DNA of 64,000 nt from contig NZ_SUMB01000013.1 of assembly GCF_005048155.1 (NCBI RefSeq), forward strand, positions 186,001-250,000, in the 5' to 3' direction. Position 1 is the stretch's first letter; the number at the start of each line of letters is the position of its first letter. Positions 39,501-51,261 of this stretch are shown here, piece after piece. Under the pieces are notes generated by a model. The model was not told the origin of the DNA, did not search any database, and saw only the letters and a list, made by a program, of their open reading frames with translations. The DNA is from Streptomyces piniterrae (GTDB lineage: Bacteria; Actinomycetota; Actinomycetes; Streptomycetales; Streptomycetaceae). A program made the position numbers and the translations under genes.

Positions 39501-42500
39501 CCCCACCCAGAAGCTCATCGCCGCCCACTGGAAGGACGTACTCGACACCCCGGACCCGGGCCTCCACGACAGCTTCTTCACCCACGGCGGGCATTCGCTC
39601 CTCGCCACCCGGCTCATCGCCCGCCTCGCCCGGGAGACGGGCACCCCGGTACCCCTCCACCTCCTCTTCCGGCACCCGACGATCGCCGAACTCGCCGAAG
39701 CCATCGACGCGTTGGAGGAAGGGGAGGCGGCCGGGATCCCCCGTCTGGACCGGGCCGGCCGTACGACGGCGGACGGCAGCGTGGAACTGCCGGCGTCCTT
39801 CGGCCAGGAACGCCTGCTGTTCCTCTGCGAACTGGACCCACAGGCGCATCTGGCGTACCACATGCCGGGTGGTGTCCGGATCCGCGGGCCGCTCGACGCC
39901 ACCGCCCTCGGCGCCGCGCTCGACGCCGTCGTCCAGCGGCACGAGGCCCTCAGGACCGCACTGCGCCGCAGCGACGAGGGCGTCCACCAGGTGGTCGGCC
40001 GGCGGACGCGGACCGCGCTACGACACGTCGACCTCACCGGCAGCACTCGGCCGGAGGACGCACTGCGGGCACTGACCGAAGCGGAGAGCGAGACGCCGTT
40101 CGACCTGGCCGAGGGGCCGCTGTTCCGGGCCACCCTCGCCACCCTCGGCACCGACGACCACGCCCTGCTCGTCACCCTGCACCACACCGTCTCCGACGGC
40201 TGGTCCCTCACCCTCCTCCTCGACGAACTCACCGCCCACTACACCGCCCAGCACACCCACACCCCGCCCGAACTCCCCCCGCTGCCCGTCCAGTACGCCG
40301 ACCACGCCGCCTGGCAGCAGCACCGCCTCGCCACCGGCGACCTCGCCTACTGGCGCACCCACCTCGCCGGCGTCCCGCCCCTCCCCCTCCCCACCGACCA
40401 CCCCCGGCCGCCCCAGCAGACCTTCCACGGCGCCACCCGCCCCCTGCACATCGACCGCACGCTCACCACCGCCCTGGAACAACTCGCCGCCGCCCACGAC
40501 GCCACCCCCTTCATGGCCCTGCTCACCGTCTACCAGGGGCTGCTGGCACGGATATCCGGCCAGAGCCGTATCACCGTGGGAACGCCCACCTCGGGCCGCG
40601 GGCACCCGGACACCGAGAACGTGATCGGGTTCTTCGTCAACTCCCTCGCCCTGCATACGGATCTCGGCGGCGATCCGACGTTCCGCGAGGCGCTGGAGCG
40701 GGTCCGGCGCAGCTGCCTGGACGCCTACGCCCACCAGGACGTGCCGTTCGAAAGGCTGGTGGCGGAACTCCAGCCCCGGCGCGACCCCAGCCGTAGCCCG
40801 CTCTTCCAGACGATGTTCGCGCTGCACGACGCGCCGCCGCCCGACCTGGGCATCCCCGGCCTGGACTGCGCCCGGCTGGCCGTTCCCCGGCGTACCAGCC
40901 AGTTCGACCTGACCCTCAGCCTCGACCGTACCGACGACGGTCTGACCGGCGAACTGGTCTACAACACCGACCTCTTCGACGAGGACACCGCGGCCCGGAT
41001 GACACGGCAGTTCCTCGATGTGCTGACCGCGGCCGTGACCGATCCGGACCGACGGCTCAGCGGTCTGCTGGTGCTGAGCGACGAAGAAGCCCGCCGCGCC
41101 GCACACCTCGCGGCCGAAGCCGCACGCACCACCGAGCCCGCCTCCCGAGAGCCGCTGCCCTACCGCCCGCCCGTCACCGCCACCCAGCAGCTCGTGGCCG
41201 GCGTCTGGAGCGAGGTGCTCGACACCCCCCACCCGGGCATCGACGACGACTTCTTCGCGCACGGCGGGCACTCCATCCTGGCCGGCCGGATCGTCAACCG
41301 GCTGCGCGGAAAGACCGGCACCGCCATTCCGCTCCGGCTGTTCATGGAGCGCCCCACCATCGCCGCGCTCGCCGAGCACCTCAGTGCCTCCGAAAGCACG
41401 GAACCGGCCGCCATCCCGCCGCTGGAGCGCGTCCCCGGGCCCGACGGGCGGTGCGCGCTGCCGGCCTCCTTCGGCCAGGAACGCCTGTGGTTCCTCTCCG
41501 AGCTGGACCCGCGGGCGCATCTCGCCTACCACCTGACCGGTGGCGCCCGCATACGCGGCCCGCTCGACATCGACGCGCTGCGGCACGCGCTCACCGCCGT
41601 CACCCGACGGCACGAGACGCTGCGCACCGCGCTGCGCCACAACGGTGCGGGCATCGACCAGCTCATCGGCCCGCCGGAGCCCATGTCCCTGACGCGAACC
41701 GATCTGAGCGGGGCGCCGGACCCGGACGCCGCACTGCGTCAACTCCTCGCCCATCAGGCCGAGTTGCCCTTCGACCTGGCCGAGGGGCCGCTGTTCCGGG
41801 CCACCCTCGCCACCCTCGGCACCGACGACCACGCCCTGCTCCTCGCCATGCACCACACCGTCTCCGACGGCTGGTCCCTCACCCTCCTCCTCGACGAACT
41901 CACCACCCACTACACCGCGCACCGCGACCGGGCGGATGCCGCCCTCCCGCCCCTGTCCGTCCAATACGCCGACCACGCCGCCTGGCAGCAGCACCGCCTC
42001 ACCACCGGCGACCTCGACGACGACCTCGCCTACTGGCGCACCCACCTCGCCGGCCTCCGGCCGCTGCCCCTCCCCACCGACCGGCCGCACCCACCGCGCC
42101 AGACCTTCCACGGCGCCACCCACCCCGTCCACCTCGACCGCAACCTCACCGCCGCGCTCGAACAACTCGCCGCCGCGCACGGCGCCACCCCCTTCATGGC
42201 CCTGCTCACCGCCTTCGAGGCGCTTCTTCTGCGGCTGTCGGGCCGGACCGACATCGCCATCGGTTCACCGGTCGCAGGGCGGCAGCACCCGGAGCTGGAG
42301 AACCTCATCGGCTTCTTCGTCAACACGCTGGTGCTGCGCACGGACCTGAGCGGTGAGCCGACGTTCCGTGCGGCGCTGGAACGGGTCTGGCGCACCTGCC
42401 TGGACGCCTACGCCCACCAGGACGTGCCGTTCGAAAGGCTCGTTTCGGAACTCCAGCCCCAGCGCGACCTCAGCCGCAGCCCGCTGTTCCAGACGATGCT

Positions 42501-43143
42501 GATCCTCAACGCGGAGCCGGCCGCCTACGCACTGCCGGGCCTGGACGTCGCCCCGCTGCGGCCGCCACGGCGCACCAGCCAGTTCGACCTCACCCTCAGC
42601 CTGGACCGTACCGACGAGGGTCTGACCGGCGATCTGATCTACAACACCGACCTCTTCGACGAGGCCACCGCGGCCCGGATCGCCGACCACTTCCTGACCC
42701 TGCTGACCACCGCCGTCGCCCACCCGGACCGGCCGCTCGGCGAACTGCTGGTGCTGAGCGACGAAGAAGCGCGGCGCGCCGCACAACTCGCGGCCGCAGC
42801 CGACGACTCCACCGGGGCCGGCGCCCCGGAGCCCCTCCCCTACCGCCCGCCCGTCACCGCCGCCCAGCAACTCGTCGCCGCCGTCTGGAGCGAGGTGCTC
42901 GACACGCCCCGACCCGGCATCGACGACGACTTCTTCGTCCACGGCGGGCACTCGCTGCTCGCCACCCGGCTCACCACCCGGCTCACTCAGAAGATCGGCG
43001 CCCAGGTTCCGCTCCATCTCGTCTTCCAGTACCCCACCGTCGCCGGGCTCGCCGAGCATCTGCCCGCCGCCACCGGCGAGGCACCGGCATCCATCCCGCG
43101 CCTGAACCGCAGGCTGCGCAGCGGCACGCCCGCAGAGCACTGA
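36535..43143 (+). CDS. multimodular NRPS: C-A-T-C-T-C-T
   Basis: A 2202-residue protein. C1 spans ~40-480 (HHLIADG ~179). The single adenylation domain spans ~490-980 (YTSGSTGHPKG, NLYGPTEDTTY, and NHKID lysine). T1 is at ~1019 (GGHSLL), C2 at ~1085-1515 (HHTVSDG), T2 at ~1577 (GGHSIL), C3 at ~1640-2070 (HHTVSDG), and T3 at ~2137. The pocket reads D-L-Y-N-N-A-L-T-Y-K, close to codes I recall for alanine-activating domains (for instance in microcystin and saframycin synthetases). C1 likely acylates this residue with the FAAL lipid. The last two modules have no adenylation domain at all, so T2 and T3 must be charged by partners. C2-T2 and C3-T3 share long identical DNA stretches. GTG 36535 overlaps the FAAL stop. 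Confidence 0.93.
39790..43064. repeat. tandem duplication of C-T module DNA
   Basis: The C2-T2 segment (from ~39790) and the C3-T3 segment (from ~41461) repeat with an offset of about 1671 to 1680 bases. Identity is very high in patches: around 40099-40170 and 41770-41841 the DNA is the same over more than 60 bases, and the GDDLAYWRTHL regions and the YRPPVTA linker before each carrier also match. Divergent patches lie between, suggesting a module duplication followed by gene conversion. Confidence 0.75.
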
Positions 43144-43172
43144 GCGGCGCCGCAGGCCCGAGAAAGGGATTC

Positions 43173-43913
43173 ATGGACAACTACGCCATGGACAGTTACG
43201 GGAACGCCTTTGCCCATCTGTTCGACGCCGTCAACGGTGACGAACAGGAGATCAAGAACGCGGTCGCCCTGCTGGTGGACTACGCGGGCGAGGGCCCGGT
43301 ACTCGAAGCGGGGATCGGAACGGGGCGCATCGGCATCCCCCTGGCCGGGAAAGGACTGACCGTCCACGGCATCGAGATCAGCGAGAAGATGGCGGAACGG
43401 CTGCGGGAGAAGCCGGGCGGCGAGCGGGTGCGGCTGGTGGTCGGCGACATGACCGAGCACCGGTTCGGGACTCCGTTCAGCCTGGTCTACATCGCCCAGG
43501 GCGGGCTGCACAGTCTGCTGACCGCCGCTCAGCAGGTGCAGTGCCTGAAGAACCTGTCCGCGCAGCTCGCGGACGGCGGGCGGCTCGTCGTCGAGAGCCT
43601 GACGCTCGACCAGAGCCGCTTCGTGCGGAACCAGTACGTCGAGGTCACCATGATGGACGTGGGGTATGTGGCGCTCTCCGCGGCGGTGCACGAGCCGGAA
43701 CGTCAGATCGTGAACGTGCAGAGCGTGCTGCTGACGTCCGAAGGCGTGCAGATGTTCCCGCTGCGGTACCGCCACTACTCGGCGTCGGAGCTCGACGCGA
43801 TGGCCGCACAGGCCGGGCTGGTGCTCCAGGACCGCTGGGCGGACTGGGAGCGGAATCCCACCTTCCCGGCGCAGACGCGGTTCATCAGCGTTTTCGCCAA
43901 GCGGGCCGGGTAG
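43173..43913 (+). CDS. class I SAM-dependent methyltransferase
   Basis: A 246-residue methyltransferase. The SAM-binding glycine motif is VLEAGIGTGRIGIPLA near residue 44, followed by the acidic residue in GIEISEKM, then VVGDMTEHRF and the LADGGRLVVES strand (post-I and motif III equivalents). It starts 29 bases after the large NRPS with AAAGGG upstream and is in the same operon, so it probably methylates the product or a building block. N- versus O- versus C-methylation cannot be decided from sequence. Confidence 0.88.
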   Translation: MDNYAMDSYGNAFAHLFDAVNGDEQEIKNAVALLVDYAGEGPVLEAGIGTGRIGIPLAGKGLTVHGIEISEKMAERLREKPGGERVRLVVGDMTEHRFGTPFSLVYIAQGGLHSLLTAAQQVQCLKNLSAQLADGGRLVVESLTLDQSRFVRNQYVEVTMMDVGYVALSAAVHEPERQIVNVQSVLLTSEGVQMFPLRYRHYSASELDAMAAQAGLVLQDRWADWERNPTFPAQTRFISVFAKRAG

Positions 43914-43920
43914 GCCGTGC

Positions 43921-43960
43921 GTGAGCCCGGCCCGGCGCATGGGCGCCGGGCCGGGCTCAC
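43921..43960. terminator. strong bidirectional hairpin terminator
   Basis: A perfect inverted repeat has 18-bp arms (43921-43938 and 43943-43960; the left arm begins GTGAGCCCGG) with a 4-base loop. It lies between the convergent methyltransferase and KAS III-like genes and should stop transcription from both sides. Confidence 0.85.
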
Positions 43961-43975
43961 GAGGCCATGGCGCCG

Positions 43976-45001
43976 CTACCACTCGATGATGCTGCACGCC
44001 CAGTGCATGCCACGCCCCATGCCCGCCAACGCGACCAGTTCCCCGGGGCGGATCCCGCCGCTGCGGTGCAGCCGGTCCAGGTTGAAAAGGTGGTCGGCCG
44101 CCCCGAAGTGGCCGTACTCCATGGACACCTGCAGATTGGTCCGCTCCGCGGGGACGCCGAGTTTCTTCGCGACCTCGTTCATGGTGCGGGCGTTGTCGTT
44201 GAGCAGCACGACGCGGGCCAGGTCCGTCGTCTCGACGCCCACCCGCCGGCACGCCTCGGCCACGACATCGGCGACCCGCTGGTTCATCATCTCGACGAAC
44301 GCCGAGAAGGCGTCGGTGTCGTAGTCGAAGTACTCCATGATGTCCCAGCCGTCCCGGACCGCCACCGGCTCCTCGTCGGAGGCGGTGCCGCCGGCCCCGA
44401 ACGGCGCGGCCGAGCCGCCCTTCTCCAGGAGGAAGAAGCCGGCGTAGCGCCCATCGGTCACCGCCTCGCTCGCCCGCCAGCGCCGCCGCTCGTGGTCCCG
44501 CCCGACGACAGCCGCGGTGGCACCGTCGGAGAACAGCAGGGAGTGGGTCTCCATGCGGTTCCAGTACGCCTCGATGGTGCGGTTGGCTCCCACGACCAGG
44601 GCCCGCCGGTAGTCCGGGTGGGTGGCGAACCGGCCGGCGATCTCGTCGAGGCAGGTGATGCCCCCGACGCAGCCCTGGGTGATCAGGACCGTCTCCGCCC
44701 GCCGGGCGCCGAGCCGGTGCTGGAGGTGGGCGCTCGGGTCCCAGTAGAGGTATTCGGGAAGGTCGGTGATCGCGAGGACGACGAGATCGAGTTCGTCCGC
44801 CTCGACGCCCGCCTCGGCGAGCGCGCGCAGCGCGGCCTCATGGGCCAGATCGCTGATCCCGGTGTCCGGGGGGCACCGGTGGATGTTGCGGTACCCGTAC
44901 TCCAGGACGCGCTCGACGTCCCGGGTGTACGAGGACGCGATCTCCGCCACCGGCGCGCGTTCGCCCAGTGCGGTTCCGAAGGACATCAGCCCGAAGTTCA
45001 C
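43976..45001 (-). CDS. KAS III-like acyltransferase/ketosynthase with rearranged active-site residues
   Basis: A 341-residue thiolase-fold protein of the FabH type. The acyl-accepting Cys is in LITQGCVGGITCLD (~115). The usual HQAN motif is replaced by LLNDNARTMNE, and the downstream Asn of the G-N-T-S segment is replaced by His in EYGHFGAAD. The catalytic His and Asn therefore appear to have swapped places. KAS III homologues in antibiotic clusters often act as acyl shuttles between carrier proteins rather than condensing enzymes. GTG 45001 follows GGAGG. It is the last gene of the E1/ACP/E2 operon, 47 bases downstream, and may move that cassette's acyl group onto the NRPS. Confidence 0.82.
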   Translation of the reverse strand: MNFGLMSFGTALGERAPVAEIASSYTRDVERVLEYGYRNIHRCPPDTGISDLAHEAALRALAEAGVEADELDLVVLAITDLPEYLYWDPSAHLQHRLGARRAETVLITQGCVGGITCLDEIAGRFATHPDYRRALVVGANRTIEAYWNRMETHSLLFSDGATAAVVGRDHERRRWRASEAVTDGRYAGFFLLEKGGSAAPFGAGGTASDEEPVAVRDGWDIMEYFDYDTDAFSAFVEMMNQRVADVVAEACRRVGVETTDLARVVLLNDNARTMNEVAKKLGVPAERTNLQVSMEYGHFGAADHLFNLDRLHRSGGIRPGELVALAGMGRGMHWACSIIEW

Positions 45002-45048
45002 AGTGTGGCACCTCCAGGGTGCAGCGGTGAGTGAGGGGGCGGGGACGG

Positions 45049-47145
45049 TCACTCGGCGGTCAGCGAGGCGAGGGCGTCCTCGTCCTCCAGCGAGGTCCTG
45101 AGCCGGGTGAGGAACCGCACCGCGTCGCTGCCGTTGACGACCCGGTGGTCGTAGGCCAGGCCGAGGTTGACCCAGCGGCGTTCGCGCGCCGCCCCCGAGT
45201 CCTCGAGGACCAGTTCGCGCTGGACCGCGCCGAGGGAGACCATGCACAGCTGGGGCCACTGGACGATGGGCTGGACGAGGACGACCCCGGGGTCCTGGTT
45301 CAGGGAGACGGTGATGTTCGCGCCGTCCAGCTCCGCCGCGGTGAAGCTCTGCCGGAACGCCTTCATCCGCAGGTCCATCAGGTGGTCGGCGACATCGGCG
45401 ACCGGCAGCTTCTCGGCATCGCGTACGACGGGGACGTACAGCGCCGGTCCCGCGTCGATGGTGACGCCCACCCGCGGCGCGTCGGCCAGGGCGACGGTCC
45501 TGGCGTCGGCGAGGGTGCCGTAGAGCAGCGGGAAGTCGGTGTGCGCCATGGCCACGGCCTTCACCAGCGCGTCCGCGGGGCCGACCGCGGCGCCGGTGCG
45601 TTCGCCGAGGTCCGCCAGGCGGTCGAGGGCACGCTCCATGTCGACGCGCATCACGGTGAACGCCGCCGGCACCTCCCGGTGGCTGCGGGTGACGACCGCT
45701 GCCGTACCGAGCTGGGCGCGGCTGAGCGGGTGCCGGCTCGCCACGGCCGCTGCCGCCGGTACGGGTCCGGTCTCCGGCATCGGGTCGGGAGCGGGCGCGG
45801 GCGCGGTCTCCCGCGGTGCCGGCAGCAGCCGGCCGAGCACCGCGCCGACGCCGACGTCGCTGCCCACGGAGGCGACATGGTGCAGATGGCCGGCCGAGGT
45901 GGCGACGATGTCCTCCACCGCCTTGGAGGTCTCCAGGGCGACGATCTCGGTGTCCGGTTCGACCCAGGCCCCATCGGCCACCAGCCACTCCACCACGCGG
46001 TATTCGGTGTCGTTGTTGTTCAGTTTGGGCGCGGTGACGGTCTCGCCGTCGCTGGTGCCCAGGGGCTCGGTTCCCTCTGGTCCCGACGCCGGATGTGCGG
46101 GTGCCAGGCCGTCGGCGGCGACCCGCTCCGCGATGGTCCGGGGGCCGAGCAGGACCTCGCGCTCCAGGTGGGGCGCCGTGGGGATGACCGAGTCGGCGGA
46201 GCTGAGCTGGAGCACCGGGTGCCGCAGGTCCGGCCACAGCCGCTCGTACAGCAACGTGGCGACGTGCGACCCCCAGGTGCCGTCGGCGGTGCCCTCCTCC
46301 ACCACCGCGACCCGCCCGGCGGCGCGCAGCGTCGGCAGCACCGGGTCCAGGTCGAGCGGGTGGAGCCGGCCGGGGACGAGCACATGGACGGCCGTCCGCC
46401 GGTCGTCGTACAGGGACCTGGCGGCTTCCACGGCCCGCTGGGCGGCTCCTCCGGGCGCCAGGATCACCACGTCCGGATCCGGTCGCCGCCCGTCGGGGAA
46501 GACATGGGCCCAGCCCGGCGTGCCACCGGTCATCTCGTAGCGCAGCACCTCGTCGACACGGCCGTCGCGGTACATCCGCCGGGTGTAGAGGACCTTGTCC
46601 TCGAAGAGGATTCCGGGGGTGCCGCTGCCCAGCGCCGAGGTGAGCAGCGGTTCGACGGCGTGGAAGGGCGACAGCTCGTAGAGCGCGAGGTTCGGTATGC
46701 CGATGAAGTGCTTCTGCGGGCTCTGGCTGTGCGTCGGCCCATAGCCGCGGTTCCCGCCGACCGGGCAGCGCACCAGCAGGTGCATGGGCACCCGCTGCCC
46801 GTACATGGACACCGACTTGGCGGTGAAGTTCAGCAGCTGGTCGAAGGCGAGGGCCAGGAAGTCGCCGAACATGATCTCGACGATGACCTGGTTGCCGCAC
46901 AGGGCGAGGCCGTTGGCCACCCCGGTGATGCCGCCCTCGCTCAGCGGGGTGGCGATGACCCGGTCGGGATAGGCGGTGGAGAGCCCCTTCGAGACCTTGA
47001 ACGCGCCGCCGTAGGGGTCGCTGATGTCCTCGCCCAGGAAGTAGAGCCGCTCGCTGCGGCTGAACAGGGAGTGCAGGGCCCGGTTCAGCTCGCCGGAGAC
47101 ACGGGGCGCGCCGCCGGGGCGGGTGAGGGTGGACCGCTGGTTCAT
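45049..47145 (-). CDS. 2-oxoacid dehydrogenase-type E1-beta / lipoyl / E2 acyltransferase fusion
   Basis: A 698-residue fusion. Residues ~15-340 are an E1-beta subunit (FLGEDISDPYGGAFKV; TPLSEGGITGVANG). Residues ~370-440 are a lipoyl domain with the lipoylated Lys in ALETSKAVEDI. Residues ~490-690 are an E2 catalytic domain whose DHRxxDG-type motif reads DHRVVNGSDAV. No peripheral-subunit-binding domain is seen in the linker, and no E3 gene is nearby. The order E1-alpha, ACP, E1-beta/E2 parallels NapB/NapC/NapD of naphthyridinomycin, where a two-carbon hydroxyethyl unit from a ketose phosphate becomes glycolyl-ACP. The donor here is inferred. ATG 47145 overlaps the ACP stop as ATGA. Confidence 0.88.
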   Translation of the reverse strand: MNQRSTLTRPGGAPRVSGELNRALHSLFSRSERLYFLGEDISDPYGGAFKVSKGLSTAYPDRVIATPLSEGGITGVANGLALCGNQVIVEIMFGDFLALAFDQLLNFTAKSVSMYGQRVPMHLLVRCPVGGNRGYGPTHSQSPQKHFIGIPNLALYELSPFHAVEPLLTSALGSGTPGILFEDKVLYTRRMYRDGRVDEVLRYEMTGGTPGWAHVFPDGRRPDPDVVILAPGGAAQRAVEAARSLYDDRRTAVHVLVPGRLHPLDLDPVLPTLRAAGRVAVVEEGTADGTWGSHVATLLYERLWPDLRHPVLQLSSADSVIPTAPHLEREVLLGPRTIAERVAADGLAPAHPASGPEGTEPLGTSDGETVTAPKLNNNDTEYRVVEWLVADGAWVEPDTEIVALETSKAVEDIVATSAGHLHHVASVGSDVGVGAVLGRLLPAPRETAPAPAPDPMPETGPVPAAAAVASRHPLSRAQLGTAAVVTRSHREVPAAFTVMRVDMERALDRLADLGERTGAAVGPADALVKAVAMAHTDFPLLYGTLADARTVALADAPRVGVTIDAGPALYVPVVRDAEKLPVADVADHLMDLRMKAFRQSFTAAELDGANITVSLNQDPGVVLVQPIVQWPQLCMVSLGAVQRELVLEDSGAARERRWVNLGLAYDHRVVNGSDAVRFLTRLRTSLEDEDALASLTAE

Positions 47146-47372
47146 ACGTCCAGTCCTTTGGCCTTGAGCACTGAGCGGAGCGCGCGGACCGAGCGGACCG
47201 TGCGCGCTTCGCGCGGTGTGAGACGTACGCCGTAGGCGTCCTCGACGGCGGCGACGATCCGCACATGGCGCAGGCTGGTCCAGTCGCCGGTGGTGGCGGG
47301 GCCGGTGTCGTCGGTGATGTGTTCCGCGCCCACTTCCAGGATGCCGCCGACGAGGGCTTCGAGAGTGGTCAT
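47142..47372 (-). CDS. discrete acyl carrier protein
   Basis: A 76-residue carrier protein. The phosphopantetheine serine is in GDWTSLRHVRIVAAVED (TSL in place of the usual DSL), followed by the helix-III pattern of small ACPs (LTPREARTVRSVRAL). Its start and stop codons overlap those of E1-alpha and the E1-beta/E2 fusion, so the three proteins are translationally coupled and probably form a complex. It should accept the acyl group from the lipoyl-E2 and pass it on, possibly through the KAS III-like protein. Confidence 0.88.
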   Translation of the reverse strand: MTTLEALVGGILEVGAEHITDDTGPATTGDWTSLRHVRIVAAVEDAYGVRLTPREARTVRSVRALRSVLKAKGLDV

Positions 47373-48373
47373 GGAGTCGCGGCTCCCTCCGCCGGTGCCG
47401 TCGTCGGATGCCCGCCGCCGTCGGCGGCCGGCCGCTGCCACACCGAGGGCGGCCGGGCCTCGACGTCCGCCACGAGCGCGGCGACCCGGGCCCGCTGGCC
47501 GGTGTCGGCGGCGGTGAAGCGCGGGCCGAGCCGGGCGGCGTAGGTGTCGTACCAGTCCCGGGCGCGGGCCCGGTCCAGTTCCCGCTCCGTCCGGGTGTCG
47601 TCGCCCTTGCTGTGCGGTCCGAGCCGGACGGTGTCGAACTCGACCACCAGCGGGGTGCGGTGCTCCCGTACGTCGTGGACGCGCGGCGCCAGCTCGGCGC
47701 GGATGGTGTCGATGTCGTGGGTTCCGACGGCGTGGTGGGCGATCCCGAAGGCCCGGGCCCGGTCCGCGATGGTGCCGGCCATCTGGGCGTGGGTGGGGGT
47801 CGACTGGGCGATGCCGTTGTTCTCGACGACGACCAGCAGCGGGACCTGCCACAACTGGGCCATGTTCAGGGCCTCGTAGACCGCCCCCTCGCCCCAGGTG
47901 CCGTCGCCGATGTAGGCCACCGCGACCCGGCGCTGTCCGGTGCGTTTGAAGTGCAGCGCGACGCCCACGGCCACGGGCAGGCTCTGTCCCTGGACGCCGG
48001 TGGAGAGAAAACCGTCGCGATAGAGGTGCTGGCTGCCGCCCACTCCCTGGCACACGGCCCCCTCGCGGCCCATGATCTCGGCGAGGAGTCCCGCCGGGTC
48101 GCGGAAGCGCGCGAGGTAGTGGCCGTGGCCCCGGTGGTTGCTGAAGACGAAGTCCTCGGCGATCAGTGGGGCCAGCGCGACGGGCACGTACTCCTGGCCC
48201 AGGCAGGTGTGGGTGGTTCCGTTGAGTTTCCCGGCGGCGAAGAGGTCGAGCAGGGCCCGCTCGAAGTGCCGTATCAGCAGGAGGAGTTCGAGGTCGTCGT
48301 CGGACGGCTCCGGGGGGTACGGATCCGGCCCGCGCATCCGGTCCGCGACGGGCCACTGGTGGTCGACAGTCAC
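47369..48373 (-). CDS. ThDP-dependent E1-alpha subunit (pyruvate dehydrogenase-like)
   Basis: A 334-residue E1-alpha protein. The thiamine-diphosphate motif runs from IGDGTWGEGAVYEALN to VVENN (~170-205), with the GGSQHLY and GFLSTGVQGQSLPVAVG blocks before it. It should form an alpha2beta2 E1 with the E1-beta part of the downstream fusion, decarboxylating a 2-oxoacid or cleaving a ketose phosphate and passing the two-carbon fragment to lipoate. The GTG at 48373 gives the family length. The phosphorylation-loop region is kept (RLGPHSKGDD). It starts 85 bases after the UvrA-like gene and is likely co-transcribed with it. Confidence 0.9.
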   Translation of the reverse strand: MTVDHQWPVADRMRGPDPYPPEPSDDDLELLLLIRHFERALLDLFAAGKLNGTTHTCLGQEYVPVALAPLIAEDFVFSNHRGHGHYLARFRDPAGLLAEIMGREGAVCQGVGGSQHLYRDGFLSTGVQGQSLPVAVGVALHFKRTGQRRVAVAYIGDGTWGEGAVYEALNMAQLWQVPLLVVVENNGIAQSTPTHAQMAGTIADRARAFGIAHHAVGTHDIDTIRAELAPRVHDVREHRTPLVVEFDTVRLGPHSKGDDTRTERELDRARARDWYDTYAARLGPRFTAADTGQRARVAALVADVEARPPSVWQRPAADGGGHPTTAPAEGAATP

Positions 48374-48458
48374 TGCACCTCCTTGCTCGCACCCGGCGGG
48401 GCGGCAGGGGCGCCGCTCCGCCGGGCGTTTCGCGCGCTGGTCCGTGATCGTGCCGACG

Positions 48459-51050
<2,592 letters not shown>

Positions 51051-51133
51051 GCTACTCGGCGTTCTTCGCTGCGGGCTCTCTCCGTGTCATCGCCGGCTGT
51101 CGGACGTTCCTCGCCGCTGTCGCCCGCGGATCG

Positions 51134-51162
51134 TTGAGATCGAGAAAGTAGTGCCCTGAGAT
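51134..51162. promoter_or_regulatory. candidate SARP repeats between UvrA-like and methyltransferase genes
   Basis: TTGAGAT (51134-51140) and CTGAGAT (51156-51162) lie exactly 22 bp apart on the plus strand. Ten bases after the second is TACTGT (51173-51178), a plausible -10 box. The same geometry, heptamer then 10 bases then TAnTGT, occurs upstream of the FAAL gene. The site sits in the divergent region serving the UvrA operon (left) and the methyltransferase-hydroxylase pair (right). Confidence 0.5.
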
Positions 51163-51261
51163 TGACCGGGCCTACTGTTTCAATTGCTCGCCGCGGTCCC
51201 CAAATGGACCGGCTTTGTTTCGGACAACGACCTACGGCCAACCGACCCCTGGGGGTATGGA

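Noticed and set aside
37318-42180. Two very long minus-strand frames (889 and 720 residues) opposite the multimodular NRPS.
   Set aside because: They are Val/Gly/Glu-rich shadows with no domain motifs; the plus strand encodes complete NRPS domains.
43976-47266. A 1096-residue frame covering the KAS III-like gene and the antisense-frame of the E1-beta/E2 gene.
   Set aside because: Only the last 341 residues match a family, starting at GTG 45001 behind a ribosome site; the rest is Arg/Pro/Gly-rich shadow.
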